Assembly (NCBI RefSeq): GCF_016864575.1
Contig: NZ_CP044125.1
Coordinates: 2,772,001-2,836,000, forward strand
Length of the DNA: 64,000 nt
Direction: 5' to 3'
DNA from: Rhizobium sp. BG4
GTDB lineage: Bacteria > Pseudomonadota > Alphaproteobacteria > Rhizobiales > Rhizobiaceae
Shown here: positions 38,209-46,170 of the stretch, in pieces
Layout of the letters: each line of letters starts with the position of its first letter
Numbering within the stretch: position 1 is the stretch's first letter
Notes under the pieces: generated by a model
Seen by the model: only the letters and a program-made list of their open reading frames with translations
Told to the model about the DNA's origin: nothing
Databases searched by the model: none
Translations under genes and position numbers: made by a program

Positions 38209-38244
38209 GACGCTTCTTCTCCGAGGAATTCATAGGACGCCGTA

Positions 38245-38628
38245 ATGACGAAAATCGAGATAGACGACCAGGAAGAAAAGCCCCTTGATCCGGCAATGGA
38301 AAATGTCCGGCGCAAGATGGTTCGCCTGCAGATCGTCTCGGGCGCCATCATGTTTGTGAGCCTTATGGCGGTCTTCGGCGCCGTTGTCTACAAGGTGACG
38401 CGGACGGAACCTGCGGGTAGCGCACCCGTTGCCTCGAACGGCGTGCCGTCGGGTTCGCCGGTCAGCGGCACGGTCACACTGCCTTCAGGCTTTGCGGTTC
38501 AGTCGACCTCGCTTTCGGGCAGCCAGATCCTGTTCTACGGCCAGGGCGCCGATGGCAAGCACCGGGCGATCGTCGTTGATACCAAGACGGGCCATACCGT
38601 CGCCGATATCGCCGTCGCCGGCAATTGA
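38245..38628 (+). CDS. Small membrane protein (DUF6476-like)
   Basis: A 127-residue protein with one membrane helix (about 33-55, VSGAIMFVSLMAVFGAVVYKV) after an acidic cytoplasmic leader, and a periplasmic tail with beta-strand character ending in VDTKTGHTVADIAVAG. I believe it corresponds to DUF6476, found next to RluD-type genes in Rhizobiales, but recognise no function. The following methyltransferase begins three bases after its stop, so they form one unit. Confidence 0.8.
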   Translation: MTKIEIDDQEEKPLDPAMENVRRKMVRLQIVSGAIMFVSLMAVFGAVVYKVTRTEPAGSAPVASNGVPSGSPVSGTVTLPSGFAVQSTSLSGSQILFYGQGADGKHRAIVVDTKTGHTVADIAVAGN

Positions 38629-38631
38629 GCC

Positions 38632-39450
38632 ATGGCGGCCGCTCCCGTCACGATCGTTGATGCCGCGGATCCGCGGATCGCGGAGTTCCGCGAGATCCGC
38701 GAGCGTGACCTGACGGGGCGGCAGGGACGGTTCATCGCGGAGGGCACCGTTGTGCTGCGCATGCTGGCGCAGGCGCATCGCCGCGGCACCTTCGCCGCCG
38801 AAAAGATCCTGCTGCTCGCCAACCGGGCGGCAGGCGTTGCCGATATCCTTGCCGAATTCCCGGACGATGTTCCGGTCTATATTGCCGAAGCCGAAACGCT
38901 CGATGGCATCGTCGGCTTTCACCTGCATCGCGGCGTGCTGGCGCTCGGCCGGAAGCTTTCGCCCGAGACGAGCCTCCTCGACCGGCTGCCGGAACAGGCG
39001 CTGGTGATTGCCGGATGCGGCATTTCCAATCACGACAATGCCGGATCGATGTTCCGCAATGCGGCGGCCTTCAAGGCCGATGCGATCTTCCTCGACGAAA
39101 CCTCCTGCGATCCGCTCTACCGCAAGGCGCTGCGCGTCTCGGTCGGTTCGGTGCTCAGCGTTCCCTATGAGCGCAGCGGTTCGGCGCTGGGCCTGTTGAG
39201 CGGGCTCGCGGAGCGCGGCTTCGATATCTGGACGCTGTCGCCGCGCGGCACCGTCGATATCCGCGACATCCCGGCGTCGCCGCGCATGGCGCTGGTGGCG
39301 GGAACCGAGGGGGAGGGGCTGCCGGCGGAGATCCTCGCGCGCTTCCGCAGTGCCCGGATTCCACAGTCCGAGGGGCTGGACAGCCTGAACGTCGCGACGG
39401 CAACCGGGATCGCGCTGTTTTCCATGGCATCAGCCGCCAAGCGGATCTGA
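38632..39450 (+). CDS. SpoU/TrmH family RNA 2'-O-methyltransferase
   Basis: A 272-residue SPOUT methyltransferase. The N-terminal substrate-binding part (GRFIAEGTVVLRML) precedes the trefoil-knot domain with motif 1 NHDNAGSMFRNA (133-144), motif 2 VAGTEGEGLP (about 222-231) and motif 3 LNVATATGIALF (about 253-264). It methylates tRNA or rRNA riboses; the site is unknown. It follows the small membrane gene directly and ends three bases from a convergent coiled-coil gene. Confidence 0.92.
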   Translation: MAAAPVTIVDAADPRIAEFREIRERDLTGRQGRFIAEGTVVLRMLAQAHRRGTFAAEKILLLANRAAGVADILAEFPDDVPVYIAEAETLDGIVGFHLHRGVLALGRKLSPETSLLDRLPEQALVIAGCGISNHDNAGSMFRNAAAFKADAIFLDETSCDPLYRKALRVSVGSVLSVPYERSGSALGLLSGLAERGFDIWTLSPRGTVDIRDIPASPRMALVAGTEGEGLPAEILARFRSARIPQSEGLDSLNVATATGIALFSMASAAKRI

Positions 39451-39453
39451 CGC

Positions 39454-40650
39454 TTACTTGTCTTCGGTAAGGATCGCGGCGGCACGGCCTGCGAGATTGA
39501 GGCGGTCCTGAGCGCCGGTCTCGGCGGTTTCAGGCAGCAGCTTGCGGATCGGCGAGGTCTCGCCTTCCTTCAATGCCGTCAGCGCCACCACCTTGGCAGC
39601 GATCGAGGCGATCTCTTCGCGCAGCGCGCTGTCCTTGCCGGTGACTGTCTTGGCCTTGAGGATGCGGTCGGAGACATCGGCGCTGCGGGCGCGGACATCG
39701 TCTGCCAGACTTGCGGCAACGGCGGCAGGATCGATGCTTTCTTCGGTTTCGGCAGGCGGTGCATCGGGCAGGGCGTTCAGCAGCGAGCCGGAAACGCCGG
39801 CGTCGCGCATGGCGCGGCTTGCCTTGCGCAGCTCGGAATTGGCGCCCTTCAGCTGTTCCTTCAGCTTGGCGATTTCCTGCTGGCGGCGGGTGAGCAGCGT
39901 TTCCTTGTCGGAAGCGGATGCCGTTTCGCGGGCTGCCTTGTCTTCAAGGCGGATCACCATGTGTTCCTGCTGGGTCAGCTTCTGCTCGGCATCCTTGGCG
40001 CGCTTCTGCAGGAGGTTGACGTCCTGGCGCAGCGTATCGCGCTCGTCGCGCAGCGCATTGGCGCGGAACTTGACGCTTTCGATCTCGGTTTCGCGAGCCG
40101 CCATGTCGATCTTCAGGTTGTCGGACTGTTCGGCAAGCTTGTTCAGGCGGCTGCGCAGCGCTTCCAGCTCGCCTTCCTTCTGCGAGCTCGACTGCTCGGC
40201 AATGTGCAGGCTGGTCTTCAGCTGGCTGATATAGTTCTCGTCCTTGCGCAGGTGCGAGCGCAGTTCAGCGGCCTCGACGTTGAGATCGCTGATCTGGCCC
40301 TGCAGGGTGCTGATCTCGGCGGCCAGCCGGCCGGCATCGAGCGCCAGCGAATCGTGGCGCAGCTGCAGTGACAGCGACTTCTCGCGCTCGCGGGCAAGAT
40401 CCTGCGTGGTGCGGGCATTGTCGGCGGCGTAGAGGGCGCGGACCATATCCTTCTGGGCGCGCACTTCCTGCGGGCTCAGCGGCATCGTCGCCTTCATCCG
40501 GTTTTCCGTATACCAGACGATGCGGCGGTGGATGGCGGGGGAAACCAGGAAGACCAGGAAGGCCGCTGTCAGAAAACCCAGCCCGAATAGAAGAGCGTAT
40601 TCGATCACGGCGCGGTCAATGCTTCCAGAAAGTGATTTGCTTCGCGCCAA
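39454..40650 (-). CDS. Membrane-anchored coiled-coil protein
   Basis: A 398-residue protein with an N-terminal membrane helix (about 17-40, YALLFGLGFLTAAFLVFLVSP) and then a continuous heptad-rich coiled coil from about 70 to 285 (many Leu/Ala/Glu/Arg repeats), ending in an Ala-rich tail. It resembles SMC- or tropomyosin-like hits but has no ATPase motif. Such anchored rods are seen in alphaproteobacteria without an assigned role; a polar or divisome-related structural function is only speculation. Transcribed alone, convergent with the methyltransferase. Confidence 0.85.
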   Translation of the reverse strand: MARSKSLSGSIDRAVIEYALLFGLGFLTAAFLVFLVSPAIHRRIVWYTENRMKATMPLSPQEVRAQKDMVRALYAADNARTTQDLAREREKSLSLQLRHDSLALDAGRLAAEISTLQGQISDLNVEAAELRSHLRKDENYISQLKTSLHIAEQSSSQKEGELEALRSRLNKLAEQSDNLKIDMAARETEIESVKFRANALRDERDTLRQDVNLLQKRAKDAEQKLTQQEHMVIRLEDKAARETASASDKETLLTRRQQEIAKLKEQLKGANSELRKASRAMRDAGVSGSLLNALPDAPPAETEESIDPAAVAASLADDVRARSADVSDRILKAKTVTGKDSALREEIASIAAKVVALTALKEGETSPIRKLLPETAETGAQDRLNLAGRAAAILTEDK

Positions 40651-40727
40651 TGATTACGCACGCGATGCGCGCGCGGCAAGTGGCGGATGGGTGACGGCGG
40701 GCAAGAATCCCGCCGTCCACTCTATTA

Positions 40728-41324
40728 TCAGAAGGGGTTCCAGGTCGGGCCGGGGGTGATCTTCAGATAGCCGACATTGACGCCGAGGCGTGCGCCGACG
40801 CCGGTGCGGATCGGCACGACGAGGACATTGTTGTTCTTCAGAAGGGTCATGCCGAAGCCGGCGATGACGAAGGCCTGGCCGCTGACGCCGCCGAAACGGG
40901 CATAGATGCTGTCGATCGAGGGAAGGTCGTAGACCAGCATCATGACGCGGGTGCCCTGGCCGCCGTAGTCGATGCCGAGCGACGGACCCTGCCAGTAGAG
41001 CGGATGCTCGCCGGCATTCTTGGTGTTGAGCTGGCCCTCGCCATAGGTCAGGCCGGCGATGAAGGCGCCAGAGCCTTCCTGGCCGAGAATGTAGCCGTTC
41101 GGCAGGCCGTATTTCTGGAATGCGGCTTCGACAACCTTGGCGAGGCCGCCGCTGGTGGAGCCAAAGAAGGAGTGGCCGGCGTCGACGATCTCCTGCACCG
41201 TGTACTGGCTGCTGTTGGCCTGCTGGGCGGCCGCCTGCTGCGAGGAGAGCATGAATGCAGAAATGGTCAGCGCGACAATAAGCCGGCAGAAGCCCATAAA
41301 TCTTCCTGGGGATTGAAGGTGCAT
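40728..41324 (-). CDS. eipA: EipA-like periplasmic envelope-integrity protein (DUF1134)
   Basis: A 198-residue exported protein with a signal peptide (about 10-33, LIVALTISAFMLSSQQAAAQ) and the DUF1134 domain (YTVQEIVDAGHSFFGSTSGGLAKVVE to the C-terminus). In Brucella the family member EipA is a small beta-barrel needed for envelope-stress resistance, and its gene is directly activated by CtrA. Here it is divergent from chpT, and a near-consensus CtrA site lies in the shared upstream region about 72 bases from this start. Function by homology; regulation by inference. Confidence 0.87.
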   Translation of the reverse strand: MHLQSPGRFMGFCRLIVALTISAFMLSSQQAAAQQANSSQYTVQEIVDAGHSFFGSTSGGLAKVVEAAFQKYGLPNGYILGQEGSGAFIAGLTYGEGQLNTKNAGEHPLYWQGPSLGIDYGGQGTRVMMLVYDLPSIDSIYARFGGVSGQAFVIAGFGMTLLKNNNVLVVPIRTGVGARLGVNVGYLKITPGPTWNPF

Positions 41325-41395
41325 GGTGTCATCCGTTCATCATGGTCGGTTCAATGAGCCGTTTCCGGCAATTGACGCATTTTGCTCCGATCGTC

Positions 41396-41411
41396 TTAAC
41401 AATCGGTTTAC
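41396..41411. promoter_or_regulatory. Candidate CtrA-binding site in the eipA-chpT divergent promoter
   Basis: TTAA, seven bases, then TTTAC matches the CtrA consensus TTAA-N7-TTAAC at all but one position. It lies about 72 bases upstream of the eipA start and 103-118 bases upstream of chpT. No other strong signal explains it. Confidence 0.5.
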
Positions 41412-41513
41412 CAAATATGGTGTCATTATGGCGCCGAGTACGGGCGCAAACTTCGTGCAATTTTGATCAGGCAAGATATGGCGGAATGAAGTATTCGCCA
41501 TCAGGAGACGATG

Positions 41514-42161
41514 ATGTCCAAGAACCCAAATCTTACTTTGACCGGCCCGGACCTGGCTGCTCTTCTTTGCAGTCGCGTGTGCCATGACGTCATCTCGCCC
41601 GTAGGCGCCATCAACAACGGCCTGGAACTGCTCGATGAGGGCGGTGCCGATGCCGATGCCATGGATCTGATCCGCACCAGTGCGCTGAACGCCTCCGTCC
41701 GCCTCAAGTTCGCCCGTCTTGCCTTCGGTGCCTCCGGCTCCGTCGGCGCGTCGATCGACACAGGCGAAGCCGAGCGCGCTGCCAAGGATTTCGCGGCCGC
41801 CGAGAAGAAGACCGAGGTCACCTGGACCGGGCCGCGCGCCATCGTCGCCAAGAACCGGGTGAAGCTGCTGCTGAACCTGTTCCTCGTTGCCTACTCCTCG
41901 ATCCCGCGCGGCGGCTCGATCGAGATCACGCTCGAAAATCCGGAATTCGACGCCAAGTTCAAGCTCGTCGCCAAGGGCAAGCTGATGCGTATGCCGCCGA
42001 AATTCGTCGAGATCGCTTCCGGCCATGTCGAAGAGGCTGTCGATGCCCACTCGATCCAGCCCTATTACACCGTCCTGCTCGCCGAGGAATGCGGCATGCA
42101 GCTCGGCCATTCGGCAACCGGCGAAGAGATTATTTTTACAGCCGAAATCGCTGCGGCCTAA
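41514..42161 (+). CDS. chpT: Histidine phosphotransferase ChpT
   Basis: A 215-residue phosphotransferase that carries phosphate from the CckA kinase to CtrA and CpdR. The phosphoacceptor is H24 in SRVCHDVISPVGAINNGLELL-type H-box spacing (residues 20-31 shown), and the C-terminal half is a degenerate kinase-like ATPase fold. I take the second of two adjacent ATGs because AGGAG lies six bases upstream of it. It sits 640 bases from ctrA, with an orphan receiver gene between, and is divergent from eipA. Confidence 0.92.
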   Translation: MSKNPNLTLTGPDLAALLCSRVCHDVISPVGAINNGLELLDEGGADADAMDLIRTSALNASVRLKFARLAFGASGSVGASIDTGEAERAAKDFAAAEKKTEVTWTGPRAIVAKNRVKLLLNLFLVAYSSIPRGGSIEITLENPEFDAKFKLVAKGKLMRMPPKFVEIASGHVEEAVDAHSIQPYYTVLLAEECGMQLGHSATGEEIIFTAEIAAA

Positions 42162-42280
42162 CGTTACGGTTGCATGAGAGCAGTTTGTCTCTTTCTCGGT
42201 AAGACTTCCTTAGCCTAATCGACCTATCCTTTCAGGCTGAGGAAGCGCCACCGGGACAGAAGTGGGGCGAAGGAGCAGTC

Positions 42281-42643
42281 ATGCAGCGTTTCATGATCAC
42301 CGACAGTTCGGACGTCGTTCGCAAGGTCGGAAAGCGTATCCTGTCCGAACTCGATTTCCTGGTCAGCGAGGCGTCAAACGCTTCCGAAGCGCTGTCGGCC
42401 TGCCAGACGGAACTGCCCGATTACCTCATCGTCGATTCCGGCATCGAGGGTGCCCTCGAGCTGATCACCACCATCCGCGGCATGGATGGCGGCAAGGAAG
42501 TGAAAATCTATTACTGCGTCATCGAGGCCGATCTGAAGAAGCTGATGGCCGGCAAGCGGGCAGGGGCGACCGACTTCCTGCTGAAGCCCTTCGACCGCAA
42601 GATCCTGACCGCCGTCTTCGGCAACCGGGCAATCGCCGCCTAA
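42281..42643 (+). CDS. Orphan single-domain response regulator
   Basis: A 120-residue receiver domain without an output domain. D52 (LIVDSGIEG) is the phosphoacceptor and K102 lies in LLKPFD. The usual acidic pair is reduced to one aspartate (D8), and the switch threonine position is V80 in YYCVIEAD. It is not obviously CpdR or DivK. The ribosome site AAGGAG is good. It lies between chpT and ctrA, so a role in the ChpT-CtrA phosphorelay, for example as phosphate sink, is an attractive inference. Confidence 0.85.
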   Translation: MQRFMITDSSDVVRKVGKRILSELDFLVSEASNASEALSACQTELPDYLIVDSGIEGALELITTIRGMDGGKEVKIYYCVIEADLKKLMAGKRAGATDFLLKPFDRKILTAVFGNRAIAA

Positions 42644-42752
42644 TTCTCTCTTCCATTTCAAGTTCTTACGATGCTCGGGCCTGTCCCGAGCATTTCTGCG
42701 TGTGCCCATGCCGTGGCAGAACCCTGCCACTTTACGACCCGCACAAACAAAA

Positions 42753-42777
42753 AAATCCCGCCGGAAGGGCGGGATTT
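42753..42777 (-). terminator. Rho-independent terminator after ctrA
   Basis: A ten-base stem (AAATCCCGCC / GGCGGGATTT) with a five-base loop. Read on the minus strand it is followed by a T-run (TTTTTTTG), 26 bases beyond the ctrA stop, so it ends ctrA transcription. It may also stop read-through from the orphan receiver gene. Confidence 0.85.
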
Positions 42778-42802
42778 CTGAATTGGTAAAGGGGGTTCGG
42801 TA

Positions 42803-43504
42803 TCAGGCGCTTTCGGCGTATTCGCTGCCATCGGGCTCGCGCAGCACGTAGCCGCGGCCCCAGACGGTTTCGATGTAGTTGGCGCCGCCGGCAGCGTTCG
42901 CAAGCTTCTTGCGCAGCTTGCAGATGAAGACGTCGATGATCTTCAGTTCCGGTTCGTCCATGCCGCCATAGAGGTGGTTCAGGAACATTTCCTTGGTGAG
43001 CGTGGTACCCTTGCGGAGCGAAAGCAGCTCCAGCATCTGGTATTCCTTGCCCGTCAGGTGAACGCGCTGGCCGCCGACTTCGACGGTCTTGGCGTCGAGG
43101 TTGACGATGAGCTCGCCGGTCATGATGACCGACTGTGCGTGGCCCTTCGAACGGCGGACGATGGCGTGGATGCGGGCGACGAGCTCGTCCTTGTGGAACG
43201 GCTTGGTCATGTAGTCGTCGGCGCCGAAGCCGAGACCGCGGACCTTGTCTTCGATGCCGGCCATACCCGAGAGGATGAGGATCGGTGTCTTGACCTTGGA
43301 CAGGCGGAGAGTGCGCAGCACTTCATATCCGGACATGTCGGGAAGGTTCAAATCGAGAAGGATGATGTCGTAATCATACAGTTTGCCGAGGTCGACGCCT
43401 TCTTCACCGAGATCGGTGGTGTAAACGTTAAAACTCTCGGACTTGAGCATCAGTTCGATGCTCTGCGCTGTCGCGCTGTCGTCTTCAATCAGTAGTACCC
43501 GCAT
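42803..43504 (-). CDS. ctrA: Cell-cycle master regulator CtrA
   Basis: A 233-residue OmpR-type response regulator. The receiver has E7-D8-D9, phosphoacceptor D51 ([13 protein letters not shown]), T/S switch and K102-region [14 protein letters not shown]. The winged-helix output shows [27 protein letters not shown] recognition helix and ends [11 protein letters not shown], matching alphaproteobacterial CtrA almost along its length. It activates and represses division, flagellar and envelope genes. A good ribosome site (AAAGGGG) precedes it, and the 440-base upstream region carries GANTC sites and TTAA half-sites. Confidence 0.97.
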   Translation of the reverse strand: MRVLLIEDDSATAQSIELMLKSESFNVYTTDLGEEGVDLGKLYDYDIILLDLNLPDMSGYEVLRTLRLSKVKTPILILSGMAGIEDKVRGLGFGADDYMTKPFHKDELVARIHAIVRRSKGHAQSVIMTGELIVNLDAKTVEVGGQRVHLTGKEYQMLELLSLRKGTTLTKEMFLNHLYGGMDEPELKIIDVFICKLRKKLANAAGGANYIETVWGRGYVLREPDGSEYAESA

Positions 43505-43946
43505 TATTATCCCCTTTACCGCCGCCGAAAGGTGGTCTGGCCCCCTACGCGATACCGAAATATGTCACTGCGTGATTTGGAAGCTGCCACGAAATGGTTA
43601 ACAAATTCTATTCCACTCTGGCAAGGGGTAACGAATTTATTAAATATTTTGTCCATTCCGCTGTTTTCCAACGAGAATCCGCAAGGCCAAATCCTTAACT
43701 TCTACATTAAGAACGGCCGCTAAGCGATTCATTCGACTCAGCAATGAAAAGGTTTCGGAAATCGCGTAGTGATGTTTACCGAGCCTTAAATCATCGGGCC
43801 TATCATTAACGATGCCCGTAAACGAAAGGTTACCAGCGGTAGGTTTTTGTTAATACCGACGGAAATTTTTTGGGCAGACCGTCTCAAAGCGGTGCGCAAG
43901 GGGCAATTTAGTAGAGCCGGGGTCTCGCATCACTGGAGTAATGCGT
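43505..43946. promoter_or_regulatory. ctrA / fliJ-like divergent promoter region with GANTC and TTAA sites
   Basis: A 442-base AT-rich gap with no gene. Three GANTC methylation sites are clustered at 43675-43679, 43726-43730 and 43735-43739. Near-consensus CtrA elements are TTTA-N7-TTAA at 43775-43789 and a TTAA-N8-TTAA pair at 43695-43710; further TTAA half-sites lie at 43598 and 43640. Methylation-controlled, CtrA-autoregulated ctrA promoters are known in Caulobacter and Sinorhizobium; the assignment here is by pattern only. Confidence 0.6.
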
Positions 43947-44297
43947 ATGAAGTCGCGTGAGAGCCTAGTTCGCCTGAAGGAATTTCAGGTGAACGAAAAA
44001 CGACGTCAGCTGCAGCAATTGCAGATGATGATGTCGGAATTCGAACGGATGACGAAGGATCTGGAAAGCCAGATCGTCGTCGAAGAGAAGAAGTCCGGCA
44101 TTTCCGATCCGAATCACTTCGCCTACCCGACCTTCGCCAAGGCCGCTCGTCAGCGCGCCGACAATCTTCAGGTTTCGATCAAGGAACTGAAGATGCAGGA
44201 AGAAGCTCTGGAACAGGCGCTCGAGGAGATGCAGGCAGAATATGCCCGCGCAGCCGCCCTCGAGGAGCGTGACGGCGCAATTCGCGCACGGGCGTAA
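43947..44297 (+). CDS. fliJ: FliJ-like coiled-coil flagellar export protein
   Basis: A 116-residue protein, helical throughout with heptads (LVRLKEFQVNEKRRQLQQLQ and LKMQEEALEQALEEMQAEYAR), the pattern of FliJ, the ATPase-associated stalk or chaperone of flagellar type III export. The second ATG (43947) is chosen because GGAG lies eight bases upstream; the first ATG would leave only two bases. In Caulobacter-type genomes a FliJ gene neighbours ctrA. No fliI or other flagellar gene is in the window, so the assignment rests on form and location. A 15-base perfect hairpin terminator follows. Confidence 0.75.
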   Translation: MKSRESLVRLKEFQVNEKRRQLQQLQMMMSEFERMTKDLESQIVVEEKKSGISDPNHFAYPTFAKAARQRADNLQVSIKELKMQEEALEQALEEMQAEYARAAALEERDGAIRARA

Positions 44298-44347
44298 TCA
44301 AGCTGGCGATGGATGCCGTCACCGGCATCCTGGGGAATCGCCGAAGA

Positions 44348-44400
44348 AAAAGCCACGTATGATGGGCCTTAGTCCGTCATACGTGGCTTTTGGTGTTTTT
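44348..44400. terminator. Rho-independent terminator between fliJ-like and parE
   Basis: A perfect 15-base stem (AAAAGCCACGTATGA / TCATACGTGGCTTTT, 44348-44362 and 44377-44391) followed by TGGTGTTTTTT. On the minus strand it is followed by TTTTTCTTCGG, so it also serves the convergent parDE operon. Confidence 0.9.
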
Positions 44401-44406
44401 TGACCG

Positions 44407-44697
44407 TCAGAGTTTCAGAAGACGGACGCTTTTCGACGGAACCAGCGCCAGGATGCGCACGCCTTCGCTAACCTTGTCATAAAGAATGATGTGGCTCTGG
44501 TGCTCGTGGCGCCTGACACCCTCGCCAATCCTGCTGGCGGGCCGTCCCATATCGGGGTTGCCGGCGATCAATTCGAAACAGTTCTTCAGGCTGTCCCGGT
44601 AGCGCCTCGCCTGAGGCACGCCGAAGAGCTCGATGCTTTGCAGAAAAATGGCGAGGAGGTCGCGCTCGGCGCGCGCGGTTAAGACATATCGGCTCAA
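44407..44697 (-). CDS. parE: ParE/RelE family toxin
   Basis: A 96-residue toxin of the type II ParE group (LTARAERDLLAIFLQSIELFG, YRDSLKNCFELIAGNPDMGRP, HIILYDKVSEGVRILALV). ParE proteins block DNA gyrase, while RelE relatives cleave mRNA; the IGEGVRRHEHQSHIILYD pattern favours ParE. It overlaps the antitoxin gene by four bases and follows it, the usual order for ParDE. Close to the ctrA locus, convergent with the FliJ-like gene. Confidence 0.9.
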   Translation of the reverse strand: MSRYVLTARAERDLLAIFLQSIELFGVPQARRYRDSLKNCFELIAGNPDMGRPASRIGEGVRRHEHQSHIILYDKVSEGVRILALVPSKSVRLLKL

Positions 44698-44957
44698 GAG
44701 GCACCGGTGCGGCGCGCAGCGAGCGCTTCCGCCTCGGCGAAAATCTCATCCACGCTTCGCTTGCCGGTGCCGCTTGCACGCGACGCAGCGACGATGTCCT
44801 GAAGTTCGGTGACCGACAGCGTCTCGCCCTGCTGCGTCCGGTCCATCAGGATCAGGTCGCGCAGATAGTCTTCAGCATTGGCATAGTTGCCTTTGCTGAC
44901 GCGGCTTTCGACCCAGTCACTCTGCTGATCGGAAAGCGATATTGTTAAGCGAGCCAT
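44694..44957 (-). CDS. parD: ParD family antitoxin
   Basis: An 87-residue antitoxin. The N-terminal ribbon-helix-helix DNA-binding domain (LTISLSDQQSDWVESRVSKGNYANAEDYLRDLI, shown in part) matches CopG/ParD, and the C-terminal tail binds the toxin. The RBS AAGAGGTGACCG is good. It should autorepress the operon through sites just upstream (44958-45000). Four-base overlap with parE couples their synthesis. Confidence 0.9.
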   Translation of the reverse strand: MARLTISLSDQQSDWVESRVSKGNYANAEDYLRDLILMDRTQQGETLSVTELQDIVAASRASGTGKRSVDEIFAEAEALAARRTGAS

Positions 44958-45014
44958 CGGTCACCTCTTGATGCAAACAGGATAATCGGTGGACGCGCGT
45001 TTGCCAAATGCCTC

Positions 45015-45293
45015 TCAGTTCACGACATCGCGCCATTCCTCGTGGCGCTGGGACTGTGCCTTGAAGAAAGGGCAGAGCGCGAAGATCTTCCAGCCGCCCT
45101 TGCGGGCTTCCTCGACGGCGTGCAGGGCGAGTGCCTGGCCGACGCCCTTGCCGCGCAGGGCATCGGGTACACCGGTGTGGTCGATGATGACGAGCTTCGG
45201 CGAGGTGCGGGAATAGCTCATTTCGGCCTCGTGTCCCTCGACTTCAGCGACATAACGGCCGCCCGAGGCATTTTCTTCGTTGCGGATATCCAT
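45015..45293 (-). CDS. Small GNAT-like N-acetyltransferase (Acetyltransf_CG type)
   Basis: A 92-residue minimal GNAT fold of the YjdJ group. The acetyl-CoA motif ALRGKGVGQALA is near residues 44-55. The start is fixed at 45293 by GGAGG eight bases upstream; a longer open frame is not coding. Members are widespread and of uncertain substrate. Convergent with no gene; parD lies upstream on the same strand but is separately transcribed. Confidence 0.9.
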   Translation of the reverse strand: MDIRNEENASGGRYVAEVEGHEAEMSYSRTSPKLVIIDHTGVPDALRGKGVGQALALHAVEEARKGGWKIFALCPFFKAQSQRHEEWRDVVN

Positions 45294-45407
45294 TCTATTG
45301 TCCTCCGAAAGAGTTGCGTTGCCCGAACGTGGCATGGCGGGCAGGGGCTCACAAGCCGGGACAGGTGGCGACGCAGTGTTCATCGGATTGATGGGGGAGA
45401 GGGATTG

Positions 45408-45875
45408 ATGGCGAGATTGGCGTGGATAAAGCCGGTGCTTCTGGTTGCGGCGCCGTTCTTTCTGGCGCTTGGGCTGGTGCTGCCGCTGATCCGCTTCGAG
45501 ACGCTTTACTTTTTCGACGAGACGCCGTCGCTGATCGGGATCATCGCTTCGCTGTGGAGCGGCGGCGATGCATTGCTTGCGGCGATCGTCGTTCTCGTGT
45601 CGATCATTCTGCCGGTCTGCAAGATTGTCAGTCTCGCCGTTGAGGCGACAGCGGCCGGCGGCGGAACCGGCAGCTGGTTTTATCGTCACGCCGTACCTCA
45701 CCTGTCCAAGTGGTCAATGATGGACGTTTTATTGGTGGCGGTCGTGATTGCGGCGGCAAAGACGACGGGGCTTGCGGATGCTTTCACCCAGCCCGGCCTC
45801 TGGTGCTACGCCGCGTCGACAATAATTTCGGGCCTTCTTCATTCTCTGAGCGAGAATGCGTCCGGCCCGAAGTAA
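45408..45875 (+). CDS. Paraquat-inducible protein A (PqiA) family membrane protein
   Basis: A 155-residue inner-membrane protein with about four helices and the PqiA-family pattern (PFFLALGLVLPLIRFETLYFFDETPSL, HLSKWSMMDVLLVAVVIAAAK). It is a single PqiA module, about half the length of E. coli PqiA, a common form in alphaproteobacteria. The ATG at 45408 follows GGGGGAGAGG. PqiA with PqiB/C is linked to lipid transport across the periplasm; no such partner genes are here. Confidence 0.85.
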   Translation: MARLAWIKPVLLVAAPFFLALGLVLPLIRFETLYFFDETPSLIGIIASLWSGGDALLAAIVVLVSIILPVCKIVSLAVEATAAGGGTGSWFYRHAVPHLSKWSMMDVLLVAVVIAAAKTTGLADAFTQPGLWCYAASTIISGLLHSLSENASGPK

Positions 45876-45894
45876 TGTCGTTGCCTTGCGGCGA

Positions 45895-46170
45895 TTAGTG
45901 GCGGTACTGCTGGATACGCGTCGTGCGCAGGCCGGCAAGGCCGTGGCTGCTGATCGACGACTGCCAGGACAGGAATTCTTCAACGGTGAGCGTGTAACGC
46001 TCGCACGCTTCTTCCAAGCTCAACAGGCCACCGCGAACTGCCGCGACAACCTCAGCCTTGCGACGGATCACCCAGCGCCGGGTATTCGGCGGGGGAAGAT
46101 CCGCAATCGTAAGCGGGCTGCCATCGGGGCCGATGACATATTTTACTCGGGGTCGTATCATTTCGGTCAT
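45895..46170 (-). CDS. sciP: SciP-like CtrA inhibitory protein (DUF1153)
   Basis: A 91-residue helix-turn-helix protein of the DUF1153 family: RPRVKYVIGPDGSPLTIADLPPPNTRRWVIRRKAEVV (shown in parts), then GLLSLEEACERYTLTVEEFLSWQ. The Caulobacter member SciP binds CtrA and blocks its recruitment of RNA polymerase at flagellar and other targets. It lies 2.5 kb from ctrA. A TTAA-N7-CTAA element about 55-70 bases upstream could be a CtrA site, consistent with known CtrA activation of sciP. The gene stands alone, tail to tail with pqiA. Confidence 0.92.
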   Translation of the reverse strand: MTEMIRPRVKYVIGPDGSPLTIADLPPPNTRRWVIRRKAEVVAAVRGGLLSLEEACERYTLTVEEFLSWQSSISSHGLAGLRTTRIQQYRH

